From a virus, in the IMG/VR virus record IMGVR_UViG_3300032242_002545, positions 1 to 53,896 of that record: a stretch of DNA of 53,896 nt; one strand, given 5' to 3'. Below the pieces are notes generated by a model, which had not been told where the DNA came from, did not search any database, and saw only the letters and a list, made by a program, of their open reading frames with translations. A program made the position numbers and the translations under genes. Shown piece after piece: positions 32,903 through 41,037 of this stretch (the first letter of the stretch is position 1; every line of letters starts with the position of its first letter).

Positions 32903-33918
32903 TGGAAAATTTTAATACCAAAATAACCAGAGGTGGACATAGCGTATATAATAACTTATCTGAATTTTCAATAATCAAGTATGGTATCGTAAAAGCTATT
33001 GAAAGCGATTATGGTAACAAAGATACTGGACTTGGAAGGATAAAGGTATATATAAAAGGACCTATATCACAAGGTTGTGATGGGGATATATCAATAGATA
33101 GTCAAGATGCGATTATGAATCTGGCTTGGTGTTTTCCTTTACTACCTAAGCATTTATCTGTAACACCAAAGGTTGGTGAAGTTGTTTGGGTGTTGGTATT
33201 AGATAAACACTCACAACATGCTGATAGGCTTTATATCGGGCCAGTAATATCTCAATTACCTAACTTAAATTACGACCCATTTCTATATAGTGCTTTGGCA
33301 GGTTTTACATTCGGACCGCAAGCACCAGATACCAACCCAGCACAGATACCAGAAATGCAAGGTATCTTTCCAGACCCGCAAGATGTTTCAATACAAGGTC
33401 GATACAATACCGATATCACACAAAAGAATAACGAGATTGTTATTCGTGCTGGTAAATTTGAAACCATGTCACCAACAAGTACCAACCCATATGGTATGAA
33501 GTTTAATGGTACCACACAAGGTTATATCCAAATAAAAAACAATGCAGTTGTTAAACCAGCAACCAAAAACCAAGATGAACTAAAGGGGTCGGTTACAAAT
33601 ATCGTAGCCAATAAGATAAACCTAATTACACATGTTGATGGTAGTCCTAGATTTAATGTTACAAACCAAGATAACTTGATTAGTGATGATGACCTAGCAA
33701 CTATCCTTTCTGAAGCCCATCAATTACCTTTCGGTGATGTATTGTTGCAATACCTTATTTTACTAAAAGAAGCCTTCCTAGCGCACGTTCACAATGGTAG
33801 TGGTAACATACCTACCGATTTAACTATTTCGGGTAATAAACAGTCCGTAGGCATTTTTAAATCAAAAGCCGATAACCTAGAAAAATCTATGCTATCAAAG
33901 AACATACGTATAAACTAA
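32902..33918 (+). CDS. Baseplate hub/spike protein with gp5-type OB fold
   Basis: 338 residues. Residues about 25-125 match the OB-fold domain at the start of T4 gp5 and related spike proteins: YGIVKAIESDYGNKDTGLGR and IKVYIKG, then LAWCFPLLPKHLSVTPKVGE and VVWVLVLD, ending DRLYIGPVIS. No lysozyme domain follows; instead there is a beta-rich region and a helical part (LLQYLILLKEAFLAHVHNGS). It is probably the central hub that plugs the tail tube and carries a puncturing device encoded elsewhere. ATG overlaps the coiled-coil gene's stop. Confidence 0.78.
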   Translation: MENFNTKITRGGHSVYNNLSEFSIIKYGIVKAIESDYGNKDTGLGRIKVYIKGPISQGCDGDISIDSQDAIMNLAWCFPLLPKHLSVTPKVGEVVWVLVLDKHSQHADRLYIGPVISQLPNLNYDPFLYSALAGFTFGPQAPDTNPAQIPEMQGIFPDPQDVSIQGRYNTDITQKNNEIVIRAGKFETMSPTSTNPYGMKFNGTTQGYIQIKNNAVVKPATKNQDELKGSVTNIVANKINLITHVDGSPRFNVTNQDNLISDDDLATILSEAHQLPFGDVLLQYLILLKEAFLAHVHNGSGNIPTDLTISGNKQSVGIFKSKADNLEKSMLSKNIRIN

Positions 33919-33932
33919 TTGTGTTTTTTAGA

Positions 33933-33940
33933 TATTTATA
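33933..33940 (+). promoter_or_regulatory. Late-promoter-like TATTTATA motif
   Basis: GATATTTATAG ends 11 bases before the ATG at 33952. TTG at 33919-33921 is too close to be a -33 element (9 bases). Confidence 0.5.
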
Positions 33941-33951
33941 GATAAAACACA

Positions 33952-35358
33952 ATGGTACTACATACATACTTTGATAAAAGCAATACGATAGTTAGCAACC
34001 AAAACGTAAACACTGGTCTTAATCCAGTTACCGAGATATTCTACGGTGGAGCTATTGGTGAACAACAATATAGCCGTTATATCTTTCACTTCGATGCTTC
34101 AAGGCTACAAAACCTTTATAACAATGGAACATATACCGACCTTACAAAGCTTACCCATACGCTAAGGATGACAAATACCAACACATTTGATACTGATTTA
34201 TTAAATGGTACATATGCTGGTAAAGACAAGGCTTCATCTTTTGATTTGATAGTATTCAAGATAAATCAAAATTGGGATAATGGTGTTGGTTATGACTTTG
34301 ATGTTCCAGCAGTTATACTTGGTAACCCAGCATATTCAAATGGTGCTTCCAACTGGATTGAAGCCCAAACTGGTATTGTTTGGCAGGGTGGGCCAGGTAT
34401 TTATTCTGGTTCTACATCTGGTGTTACAATAGCAACCCAACACTTTGATAAAGGTAACGAAAATATTAACATAGATATTACCGATTATGTTAATGGTCTT
34501 ATAACTGGGGCCACAAATTACGGATTAGGTATAGCTTTTACAAGAGGATTTGAATTGCTTAATACAATTGCGCTTCAGTATGTTGGTTTCTTTACAAACA
34601 ATACCCAAACATTCTATGAACCATACGTAGAAACGGTTTATGATAACCACATAACCGATGATAGAAATAACTTTTTCTTGGATAAACCAAGCAAGCTGTA
34701 TCTATATGTTAACTTAGCTGGTAACCCTACAAACCTAGATACCAAACCATCTGTTGTGGTTCATGATAATAATGGAATTCTTCTTTCAGCTTATACGCCA
34801 TCACAAGTTAATCACGTTACTCTAGGTGTATACTCGATTGATATAATCGTACCATCAAATGGCGATAACGTAGAAGTTATGTACAATGATACTTGGTCTG
34901 GTATTAGTATAAATGGCGTTACTCGCCCAAATCTTACCTTAGACTTTGTTACAAAGGACTCTATGGGTTACTATAATATTGGTGTAAATGATATGCTACC
35001 AAGAAAAACAGCTGTCTCAATTAGCGGTATTAAAAACAAGGAAAAAATAAAACGTGGTGATGTAAGAAAGGTACTTGTATCAGCTAGGATACCTTATACT
35101 GTTGAACAAACGCAAAACATAAGCGGAATGAAGTACAGGATATATGTATTGGAAGGTACAGCTGAATATACGTTTATTGATTTCCAACCTATTGAAATGG
35201 CCAATAACTACTATTATTTCTTGATAGATACAGCTAGCTTTATACCTAATAATTACTTCATTGATGTATTGGTTGAATCTAATCAAGAGGTTACAACGCT
35301 TAAAAATGTGGTAGAATTTGAAATAGTTAATCAAGTAGAATTAAGACAAGGACAGTAA
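33952..35358 (+). CDS. Beta-rich virion protein (DNRLRE-like region), baseplate/tail
   Basis: 468 residues, rich in Thr, Asn, Tyr and Val. The N-terminal 215 residues have the layout of DNRLRE-type carbohydrate- or surface-binding sandwiches: QQYSRYIFHFDASRL, then SSFDLIVFKINQNWDNGVGY, WQGGPGIYSGSTSG, and NINIDITDYVNGLITGATNY. The C-terminal part, from about 245, has Ig-like beta segments (KPSKLYLYVNLAGNP, ISGIKNKEKIKRGDVRKVLV). It may be a baseplate wedge or adsorption protein; the exact family is uncertain. It follows its own late-type promoter and has a one-base gap to the next gene. Confidence 0.68.
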   Translation: MVLHTYFDKSNTIVSNQNVNTGLNPVTEIFYGGAIGEQQYSRYIFHFDASRLQNLYNNGTYTDLTKLTHTLRMTNTNTFDTDLLNGTYAGKDKASSFDLIVFKINQNWDNGVGYDFDVPAVILGNPAYSNGASNWIEAQTGIVWQGGPGIYSGSTSGVTIATQHFDKGNENINIDITDYVNGLITGATNYGLGIAFTRGFELLNTIALQYVGFFTNNTQTFYEPYVETVYDNHITDDRNNFFLDKPSKLYLYVNLAGNPTNLDTKPSVVVHDNNGILLSAYTPSQVNHVTLGVYSIDIIVPSNGDNVEVMYNDTWSGISINGVTRPNLTLDFVTKDSMGYYNIGVNDMLPRKTAVSISGIKNKEKIKRGDVRKVLVSARIPYTVEQTQNISGMKYRIYVLEGTAEYTFIDFQPIEMANNYYYFLIDTASFIPNNYFIDVLVESNQEVTTLKNVVEFEIVNQVELRQGQ

Positions 35359-35359
35359 T

Positions 35360-35698
35360 ATGAAAACATTTATACGCAGAAGGCTCCATGAAGAGCTGAT
35401 TGATGGTGAGAAGATGAATAAGGGCACACAAGTAATTTGTGACAAGCTAACGATAGATAGCTATGAAGAAGCTTTGCATTACGTAAAAGCCGCTCTTAAA
35501 GGACTAGAACCTGATGTTAAAGAAAGACTGATTCAAAAGATTCTTTCGCCTCTTAAAAACATAAAACAACAACAAGGAATAATAGGTTCAGAAATTAAAA
35601 AATACCATATGTCTGGTGATTCTATGCCAGATGAAGCTGATACCTATTGGACCGAAATCCAAACAGCTTTTTGTGACGCTGGCCCAGAGTTTGAATAG
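35360..35698 (+). CDS. Hypothetical 112-residue protein
   Basis: No family recognised. It starts MKTFIRRRLHEELIDGEKMN, a basic helix often found at the start of small phage structural proteins. The body is helical (TIDSYEEALHYVKAALKGLE, LIQKILSPLKNIKQQQGIIG) and the end is acidic with Trp and Cys (DTYWTEIQTAFCDAGPEFE). It begins one base after the previous stop. The next promoter's TTG starts two bases after its stop, so this is the end of the 33952 unit. Confidence 0.65.
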   Translation: MKTFIRRRLHEELIDGEKMNKGTQVICDKLTIDSYEEALHYVKAALKGLEPDVKERLIQKILSPLKNIKQQQGIIGSEIKKYHMSGDSMPDEADTYWTEIQTAFCDAGPEFE

Positions 35699-35700
35699 TC

Positions 35701-35730
35701 TTGACAATTAAATCATTTTTGGTATATTTA
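35701..35730 (+). promoter_or_regulatory. Bacteroidetes-type promoter with TTGACA
   Basis: TTGACA at 35701, a 19-base spacer counted from TTG, and TATATTTA at 35723-35730. This is one of the best host-type matches in the window and it faces the structured leader at 35731. Confidence 0.65.
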
Positions 35731-35812
35731 TTATTGCGTTAACTACGCATCGGTCCCGACCAATAATATTGGTTTAGAGTTGTCCATGACAACAAAGGTA
35801 TTGGTGCAATAA
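35731..35812 (+). ncRNA. Structured leader with a closing stem and internal hairpins
   Basis: TTATTGC (35731-35737) pairs with GCAATAA (35806-35812) as a seven-bp closing stem. Inside are GCGT/ACGC (35736-35748, competes with the closing stem by two bases), CCAAT/ATTGG (35760-35772) and the six-bp GTTGTC/GACAAC (35779-35793). ACCAATA can pair with TATTGGT at 35767 or with a second copy at 35799, giving a possible two-state switch. It lies between the promoter and the zinc-ribbon gene. It does not fit tRNA (no T-arm). Could be a riboswitch-like leader or a small RNA. Confidence 0.5.
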
Positions 35813-36711
35813 CATATTATAAAGTTAATTAAAAATGAAACAAAACTACTTGGTACCCAGCGTACCCTCAGCAAACATTGCTGTAAACAAGAGCCGTATT
35901 AAGCTCTACAACAAGGAAGGTGAAATACCTACCTATTATCTTCAAAAAGGACAAGAGTTCCAGATTGAATTATTCAACCCAACATCAGACGTAGTATTAG
36001 CAAAGATTGATTTGAACGGAAAACCCATATCCCAAGGAGGTTTGGTTGTCAACCCTGGTCAGCGTATATTTCTTGACCGATATATCGATATCGCTAAAAA
36101 GTTCTTATTTGATACTTATGAAGTATCAAGTTCCGATGAAGTTAAAAAAGCAATCGAACACAATGGTGATATAAAGATAGAATTCTACAAAGAAAGGGTA
36201 TATATTCCAAGGCCCACTTATAGACCTCATATTTTTTGGGATACCAATGGGTTAAAAAAATTCTCTTCAACTAACGATATTGTTTATGGTGATAACACAA
36301 GCCTACTAAGAACAAATATAGCGGGGTCATATTATAACTCCACCGATGAATTAAATATGAGCAACACATATACTAGCACTTCTAATTATGTTGATTCAAA
36401 TATCAGTACAACACTTGATTTTCTAAGTCAAGAAACAACATTTCCAATTAAAAAACAAAAGCTAGAAACTGGACGTGTTGAAGCAGGGTCTGATTCTGAC
36501 CAAAAATTTGAATATGTCAGCAAAACATTTGAATACAGCCCATTTCATACCATAGAGTATAAGTTGCTACCTGTATCTCAAAAAATAAACACCACAGCCG
36601 ATTTAAACGTTAAATTATACTGTACTCAGTGTGGTGCTAAACTCGGTAAAACAGATAAATTCTGTTCCCAGTGTGGTCATAAGGCCTAAATAAATCATAA
36701 AGTTAACGCAA
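35734..36711. repeat. 11-bp inverted repeats flanking the zinc-ribbon gene
   Basis: TTGCGTTAACT at 35734-35744 and its exact complement AGTTAACGCAA at 36701-36711. Extending outward the match continues with one extra T. They lie on either side of the 35835-36689 gene. Both contain the palindrome GTTAAC, so part of the match is self-symmetric. They could mark a mobile gene cassette or pair in mRNA. Confidence 0.5.
35835..36689 (+). CDS. Phage protein with N-terminal beta domain and C-terminal zinc ribbon
   Basis: 284 residues. Residues about 15-125 form a beta-rich domain: KSRIKLYNKEGEIPTYYLQK, IELFNPTSDVVLAKIDLNGK, ISQGGLVVNPGQRIFLDRYI and KKFLFDTYEVSS, a pattern I associate with a widespread phage family of unknown role. 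A flexible Ser/Thr/Asn stretch follows. The end is a clear zinc ribbon: Cys263-x2-Cys266 and Cys277-x2-Cys280 in CTQCGAKLGKTDKFCSQCG. It has its own strong host-type promoter and a long leader, so it is probably expressed earlier than the virion genes around it. An intrinsic terminator follows. Confidence 0.75.
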   Translation: MKQNYLVPSVPSANIAVNKSRIKLYNKEGEIPTYYLQKGQEFQIELFNPTSDVVLAKIDLNGKPISQGGLVVNPGQRIFLDRYIDIAKKFLFDTYEVSSSDEVKKAIEHNGDIKIEFYKERVYIPRPTYRPHIFWDTNGLKKFSSTNDIVYGDNTSLLRTNIAGSYYNSTDELNMSNTYTSTSNYVDSNISTTLDFLSQETTFPIKKQKLETGRVEAGSDSDQKFEYVSKTFEYSPFHTIEYKLLPVSQKINTTADLNVKLYCTQCGAKLGKTDKFCSQCGHKA

Positions 36712-36718
36712 ATAAAAA

Positions 36719-36745
36719 CCCGAACTTGACAATTCGGGTTTTTTT
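36719..36745 (+). terminator. Intrinsic terminator after the zinc-ribbon gene
   Basis: Stem CCCGAA/TTCGGG with an eight-base loop, A run before and seven T after. The loop (CTTGACAA) contains the TTGAC -33 element of the next promoter. Confidence 0.88.
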
Positions 36746-36756
36746 ATGTATATTTG
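36726..36756 (+). promoter_or_regulatory. Bacteroidetes-type promoter nested in the terminator
   Basis: TTG at 36726-36728, 20-base spacer, TATATTTG at 36749-36756 (exact TAnnTTTG). The next start codon is at 36768, giving a short leader. Confidence 0.65.
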
Positions 36757-36767
36757 AAATAAAAATT

Positions 36768-36914
36768 ATGAATACACTAGAAGCAAGAGTTTTACAGGAA
36801 ATACTTAAATTGGTTGAAACAACGCCTAACGATTATGACCTAGGAAAGGTTGTAAGAATTGTTTACCATGATTACAAAGAAGGTAAGCTAAACGATAAGG
36901 TTGAAAACCCATAA
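36768..36914 (+). CDS. Small helical protein (48 aa)
   Basis: The ATG at 36768 gives MNTLEARVLQEILKLVETTP and ends at 36914. Upstream TTG starts in the same frame would fall in the promoter, so the ATG is preferred. Mixed charged helices, no known family. It stands alone between two terminators and has a host-type promoter, so it may be an early, host-directed protein. Confidence 0.7.
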   Translation: MNTLEARVLQEILKLVETTPNDYDLGKVVRIVYHDYKEGKLNDKVENP

Positions 36915-36927
36915 GCATTACACAAAA

Positions 36928-36959
36928 CAAAAAAGCCTAGATTTCTCTAGGCTTTTTTT
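36928..36959. terminator. Bidirectional terminator between convergent genes
   Basis: Stem GCCTAGA/TCTAGGC (36935-36941 and 36946-36952) with a TTTC loop, flanked by A and T runs on both sides. It can end both the plus-strand gene at 36914 and the minus-strand capsid operon that ends at 36985. Confidence 0.92.
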
Positions 36960-36984
36960 GTTTATATAAGATATTCGTTTAAGA

Positions 36985-38925
36985 TTATCTCAATTCTGCT
37001 ACGTTAAATGTAGGTACACCATCAACACGCACGTGACCGTAGAATCTGTTGTTAACAGACTTCTTAGCGTAACGAGTCATGATACCCTTAACTGGAGCAA
37101 AGTTAAATGGATTGTACATTGTTGGAGTCAATTGCAATGGCACGTATGGTGCGTAGATGTAACCTGTATCCAATAATGACTTACCTTTGTGACCTACAAC
37201 AACTGAGTAAGATGGTGAGTAAGGGTCACGGTATACTTGATAACGACCACCCAAAGTACCAATTCTTTCGATACCCATGTTATATTGGTCTTGCTCTGGG
37301 TTAGCATCACTTACGTGGAAGTATTCAAGGTCATCGAATACAGCTGATATCTCAGAAGATACAACTACGAAGTTAGCACCACCACGAAGAGTTGACTTGT
37401 GGATTTGAGCAGACAACTGGTTAATTCTTGTGATAAGAGTTTGGTTCCAGTCTTTTTGTGTGTAAGGTGCAGCAGCTGAAGAAGCTTTTCTCCAACCATT
37501 GTAATCCCAACGCAATTGCCATGCAGCCAATTTACGCAAATCTCTAAGGATTTCACGGTCAATTTCCGCAGCAACTTGTTCTGACAACATAGCTGTCAAT
37601 TCAGCTTCAGCATCGATGTTGTGGAATGCACTAACGTCTTGTGCCAACTCTGGAGACCAAGTAGCTCTTAATTTTCTTTCTTCAACAGCAACTACAACTT
37701 CAGCAAGGTTGAAAGATACTTCACCAAGTTCAGTTTCAAGTTCCAATGAAGCGTATTCAGCCCATGCGAAGATAAGGTTGCTAGTTACAGCACTAACTGA
37801 GCTTGCAAGGCTAGAACTTGTAACACCTGTAGTACCTACATAACCATCATAAGTTGATGTACCAGCTTTAGCTACACCAGATGCAGTTGTACCAACTGGG
37901 TGACGGAAGTCAAGTTCAATATATATAAGACCTTGGTCAGTTACCAAGTTACCAGTTGTATTTTGAACGATACCTTTACCATATTGTTGAGTAACTACAC
38001 GGAAAGGAATTTCTTTGTTTTGAGCGATAATTGTGTTACCATCCGCATCAAGATAAGAAGATGTACCGTTAACAACGTGCAATGAAGCCAAGAATGATTC
38101 TGTATCCATGTTGTTACCATCTGGACCAGTCAATACTTCACGACCACCATTACCAGTACCAGAACCGTTAGGGGCACCACCAGTGAAACCAGAAAGACCA
38201 ACAATCGCGTGTCTTACGCTACCGTCACTTGACAAAGGCAAGATAGTTGCACCGTAAGCGGCAGACAATGAACCATCTGTGTTAAATGTAAATGTAGTGT
38301 AATTTACTTGTGTTTTGATAGTAAGGGTACCCTTAGAGTTATCAAACATACCGTCATTGTAGAATATATCATACAAGTTCTTAGCTTGGAATCTAGTTAT
38401 AGGGTAAGAGTTACCAGCAGCTGCAACAGGAAGAGCAGCAGCAGTAGCTGTACCATTGTGTTCACCGTTCAAACCAGTTTGAGCAGAGAAGCTAGGTCCA
38501 GTTTCACCAGCCCAACGGTCACTAGAAGCAGTTGTTGCATATGGGTCACCATAGTTAGCAGCTGCGTTAGAATTAGCACCGTTATAACGAGCTGAAGTTT
38601 GAGGTACGAAATAGAACAATTTACCGATAGGCATGTTCATCGCTTGTACTGATACGATATCATTTGCAAGTAATTTAGAGAATACACGTCTTACGATAGG
38701 GAATACAACTGTTTCGAATGAACCAGATGAAGTTGCCGATGTAGTTTCAGTCAACAAAGCAGAAGCTTCGTTTTCATACAATTGAGCAATGTTTTCTTTT
38801 ACGTGGCCTTTAAGACCATCAAGGAAACCTAGGGCTTCCCATTTTGCTTGGGTTTCTTGGCGAATCGCTTTCATGTGATTCAAACCGATGTTACCCACTT
38901 GTCCAGATGTTAATAAATGTGACAT
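36985..38925 (-). CDS. Major capsid protein (T4 gp23-like)
   Basis: 646 residues, longer than T4 gp23 (521). Family features: an N-terminal helical arm; FETVVFPIVRRVFSKLLAND plus VQAMNMPIGKLFYFVP (about 68-110), matching the gp23 VRRV and PxGxI/LF segments; and ATWSPELAQDVSAFHNIDAE plus LTAMLSEQVAAEIDREILRD (about 433-472), the well-conserved spine. A large Gly/Ser/Thr-rich insertion between them (about 120-400) is likely a surface domain. T4-type capsid proteins lose an N-terminal piece to the prohead protease, which is encoded upstream in the same operon. It builds the hexamers of the head shell. The stop is 26 bases from the bidirectional terminator. Confidence 0.95.
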   Translation of the reverse strand: MSHLLTSGQVGNIGLNHMKAIRQETQAKWEALGFLDGLKGHVKENIAQLYENEASALLTETTSATSSGSFETVVFPIVRRVFSKLLANDIVSVQAMNMPIGKLFYFVPQTSARYNGANSNAAANYGDPYATTASSDRWAGETGPSFSAQTGLNGEHNGTATAAALPVAAAGNSYPITRFQAKNLYDIFYNDGMFDNSKGTLTIKTQVNYTTFTFNTDGSLSAAYGATILPLSSDGSVRHAIVGLSGFTGGAPNGSGTGNGGREVLTGPDGNNMDTESFLASLHVVNGTSSYLDADGNTIIAQNKEIPFRVVTQQYGKGIVQNTTGNLVTDQGLIYIELDFRHPVGTTASGVAKAGTSTYDGYVGTTGVTSSSLASSVSAVTSNLIFAWAEYASLELETELGEVSFNLAEVVVAVEERKLRATWSPELAQDVSAFHNIDAEAELTAMLSEQVAAEIDREILRDLRKLAAWQLRWDYNGWRKASSAAAPYTQKDWNQTLITRINQLSAQIHKSTLRGGANFVVVSSEISAVFDDLEYFHVSDANPEQDQYNMGIERIGTLGGRYQVYRDPYSPSYSVVVGHKGKSLLDTGYIYAPYVPLQLTPTMYNPFNFAPVKGIMTRYAKKSVNNRFYGHVRVDGVPTFNVAELR

Positions 38926-38953
38926 AGTTTTTTTTTATTTTTTTTTGTTAGGG

Positions 38954-40138
38954 TTATTTTGTTTCAACTCTCTTGATTAGGTCAAGAATTCTTTTAGTTG
39001 AAGGGTCTACATACGCAGTACTTTCATTTAATTGTTTTGAAGTACTTGTAGTAGCCTCTTTGATTATTTTATTCTCTACCGATTCAGCGATTGGCTTTCT
39101 TGAAGTCAATTCATTCTCGATAGTTTTATATAACTTTTTGGACTCTTTAAGGGTTGTAACCTCTTCATCAAATCTCTTGATGATAGTTTGTTTTTCTCCC
39201 TTGGTTGTCGCATGTTCCATAAACAACTTTGTTACGTAAGTAAGGTTGCTATTGAACACCACAGTTTCTACCAACTTGTTTCTAAATTCTTTAAGAGCCT
39301 TTCTGAATTCTTCGTTCTCGGTCTTAAGCTTTTTAGCTTCGGTTAATAGTGTATTGTATTTTTTTGTTGTTTCAGAAACAAGTTTCTTAGCTGCAACAGA
39401 TTCTTGAAGACTTTTTGGATGTTCAAAATCATGACCAATCGAACCAGTAGCATGTTTGTTAACATGATTACCAACACTCATACCTTTACCAATTCTCATT
39501 TTTTCCTCAATAGTTTCTTCTTCCTCCATTTCAACTTCAGTCAGTTCGCTTTCTTCTTCTGATTCTTCTTCGTCATCAACTGGCTTAAATTCGTCTGAAC
39601 CTTCTTCTGATTCACCGTCTTCATCACCGTCAAGTTCAATTTCATAATCAACATCATCTTCTGATTCTTCATCATCATGGTGTCCACCAATTTCAGAAGC
39701 TTTAACGATATAATCGCCTGGTTCCGCGATGTGTAAGTGAACTTCGTCACCTACGATTTCGATTTCATCATCTCCACTCAATTTCTTGTAGATTTCGATA
39801 ACGTCATCATCTGATGCGTGTGTCATGTCTAGTTCTTCTGATGTAGTATCATCCATTCCTTCTTCGTATGTATCTTCGTGCATGTCTTGTTCTTCCATGC
39901 CTTCTGTTTCCATACCTTCTGCTGACATTTCACTTTCAGTCATTTCTTCAGATTCAGTTGTGGTTTCTTCCATAACTTCCTCTTCTTCGTAATCTTTGTT
40001 TAAAGATTCTTTCACAACACTGTCAATTTCTTCCTTAGCTACGCTACGAAGTATTTCTTTTGTGTTGGCATTAAGAGCGTTTTTGATATTTTGTATGTCA
40101 AGTAACGCTTCTTCAAGTATTGTCTTTTTATCTGCCAT
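38954..40138 (-). CDS. Prohead core scaffold (gp22-like)
   Basis: 394 residues, extremely acidic. Residues about 45-205 are dense in Glu and Asp (for example EEVMEETTTESEEMTESEMS and EGSDEFKPVDDEEESEEESE). The rest is helical and coiled-coil (KKYNTLLTEAKKLKTENEEF). This composition and its position between protease and capsid genes fit the internal scaffold that is cut up and leaves before DNA packaging. Sequence match to gp22 is weak, as usual for this family. The protein may be cut at the V/I/A-x-E type sites of the prohead protease. It has a 113-base leader with a distant AATAAATA-type motif. Confidence 0.82.
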   Translation of the reverse strand: MADKKTILEEALLDIQNIKNALNANTKEILRSVAKEEIDSVVKESLNKDYEEEEVMEETTTESEEMTESEMSAEGMETEGMEEQDMHEDTYEEGMDDTTSEELDMTHASDDDVIEIYKKLSGDDEIEIVGDEVHLHIAEPGDYIVKASEIGGHHDDEESEDDVDYEIELDGDEDGESEEGSDEFKPVDDEEESEEESELTEVEMEEEETIEEKMRIGKGMSVGNHVNKHATGSIGHDFEHPKSLQESVAAKKLVSETTKKYNTLLTEAKKLKTENEEFRKALKEFRNKLVETVVFNSNLTYVTKLFMEHATTKGEKQTIIKRFDEEVTTLKESKKLYKTIENELTSRKPIAESVENKIIKEATTSTSKQLNESTAYVDPSTKRILDLIKRVETK

Positions 40139-40251
40139 TTGTGTTTATTTATTTTGAATTATTAATAGATAAAAAATTCGAGTTTATTTGATAATAAATA
40201 TGCGTATTTTATTGAAAAGACACATATTCAATAAAAAAATCTTATTTTTGA

Positions 40252-40974
40252 TTAGTCTAGCAAAAATTTATCCAATTTGGTTACCAAGTTTTCAGTCAAA
40301 ATTGGCTTAACCACCTCTACGCTTTCTGTATAAGGCCTAGCTTCTTCAACACTCTTGAATATCCAAGCATCTGGTGTTGATGGTGCCGTAACAACGTCCC
40401 AACAAATAATCTCGAAATCGTCTTGTACTATTTGTTCCCCGTTACGACCTTCTTTCAATGAACCAACACCTCTTGAAGAAACACCAATCTTAATTCTGTT
40501 TCTTAATAGGTTTGCAACTTCATCACCTTTCGTTGATACGATACCGTAGTTTATAAAACCTGGCGACATTAGGATTTCCATCTTACCCATAAGCGTTTTG
40601 CCTTCCCACCATGTTTCAATGATATTGTGTGATATTCTATCACCAGCAATGATACTAGATTCTGGGTGGTCCAATTCACCTACAGCTGCACGTTCCTTTA
40701 TTAGTTTTTGATATAGTCTATCTTGTTTAACCAATACATGTTCTGGATATATTCTTCCATTACGGTTAAGAACACCATACTTCTGTAGAATAACATAAAC
40801 CACAAGAGGTTCAGCTATTACCAATTTTTTGCTATCAAGCTTTTGTATTTCGTTAATGAAGGCTTGGTTTCTTGGTTCATCAGGGCTGATGAATCCAGCA
40901 TCGTGTTCAATCAAATAACCAAAACCGCTGTCACCGCGTTTAAGTACCTTTATATCTTTATAGTTTATATCCAT
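40252..40974 (-). CDS. Prohead protease (gp21-like serine protease)
   Basis: 240 residues. The catalytic His lies in AAVGELDHPESS (His103) and the Ser in IKIGVSSRGVGSL (Ser166 or Ser167), the order and context of the U9/gp21 herpesvirus-type protease fold. NGRIYPEHVL (72-81) is the conserved N-terminal piece and DDFEIICWDVVTAPSTPDA is the C-terminal conserved strand. It cuts the scaffold and capsid proteins during head maturation. The two neighbours downstream are its expected substrates. A TATTTATA motif lies 16 bases upstream of the ATG. Confidence 0.95.
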   Translation of the reverse strand: MDINYKDIKVLKRGDSGFGYLIEHDAGFISPDEPRNQAFINEIQKLDSKKLVIAEPLVVYVILQKYGVLNRNGRIYPEHVLVKQDRLYQKLIKERAAVGELDHPESSIIAGDRISHNIIETWWEGKTLMGKMEILMSPGFINYGIVSTKGDEVANLLRNRIKIGVSSRGVGSLKEGRNGEQIVQDDFEIICWDVVTAPSTPDAWIFKSVEEARPYTESVEVVKPILTENLVTKLDKFLLD

Positions 40975-40990
40975 GATAGTCTGTTATAGA

Positions 40991-40998
40991 TATAAATA
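40991..40998 (-). promoter_or_regulatory. Late-promoter-like TATTTATA motif
   Basis: GATATATTTATA on the minus strand, ending 16 bases before the protease ATG at 40974. It lies between the protease gene and the terminator of the upstream unit. Confidence 0.5.
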
Positions 40999-41010
40999 TA
41001 TCCCTAGAAT

Positions 41011-41032
41011 AAAAAAGCCCCGATATCGGGGC
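41011..41032 (-). terminator. Intrinsic terminator of the upstream minus unit
   Basis: GCCCCG/CGGGGC stem with an ATAT loop. Read on the minus strand it is followed by six T. It ends the 41038 gene and separates it from the protease promoter. Confidence 0.9.
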
Positions 41033-41037
41033 CTTTG

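Noticed and set aside
35731-35812. tRNA-like outline (seven-bp closing stem, several arms, 82 bases)
   Set aside because: No T-arm with TTC loop, no D-arm GG, and the central hairpin has a three-base loop rather than an anticodon loop of seven. Kept as a structured leader instead.
24676-36984. Integrase, attachment sites or other signs of lysogeny
   Set aside because: Looked for in gaps and gene list; none seen anywhere in the window.
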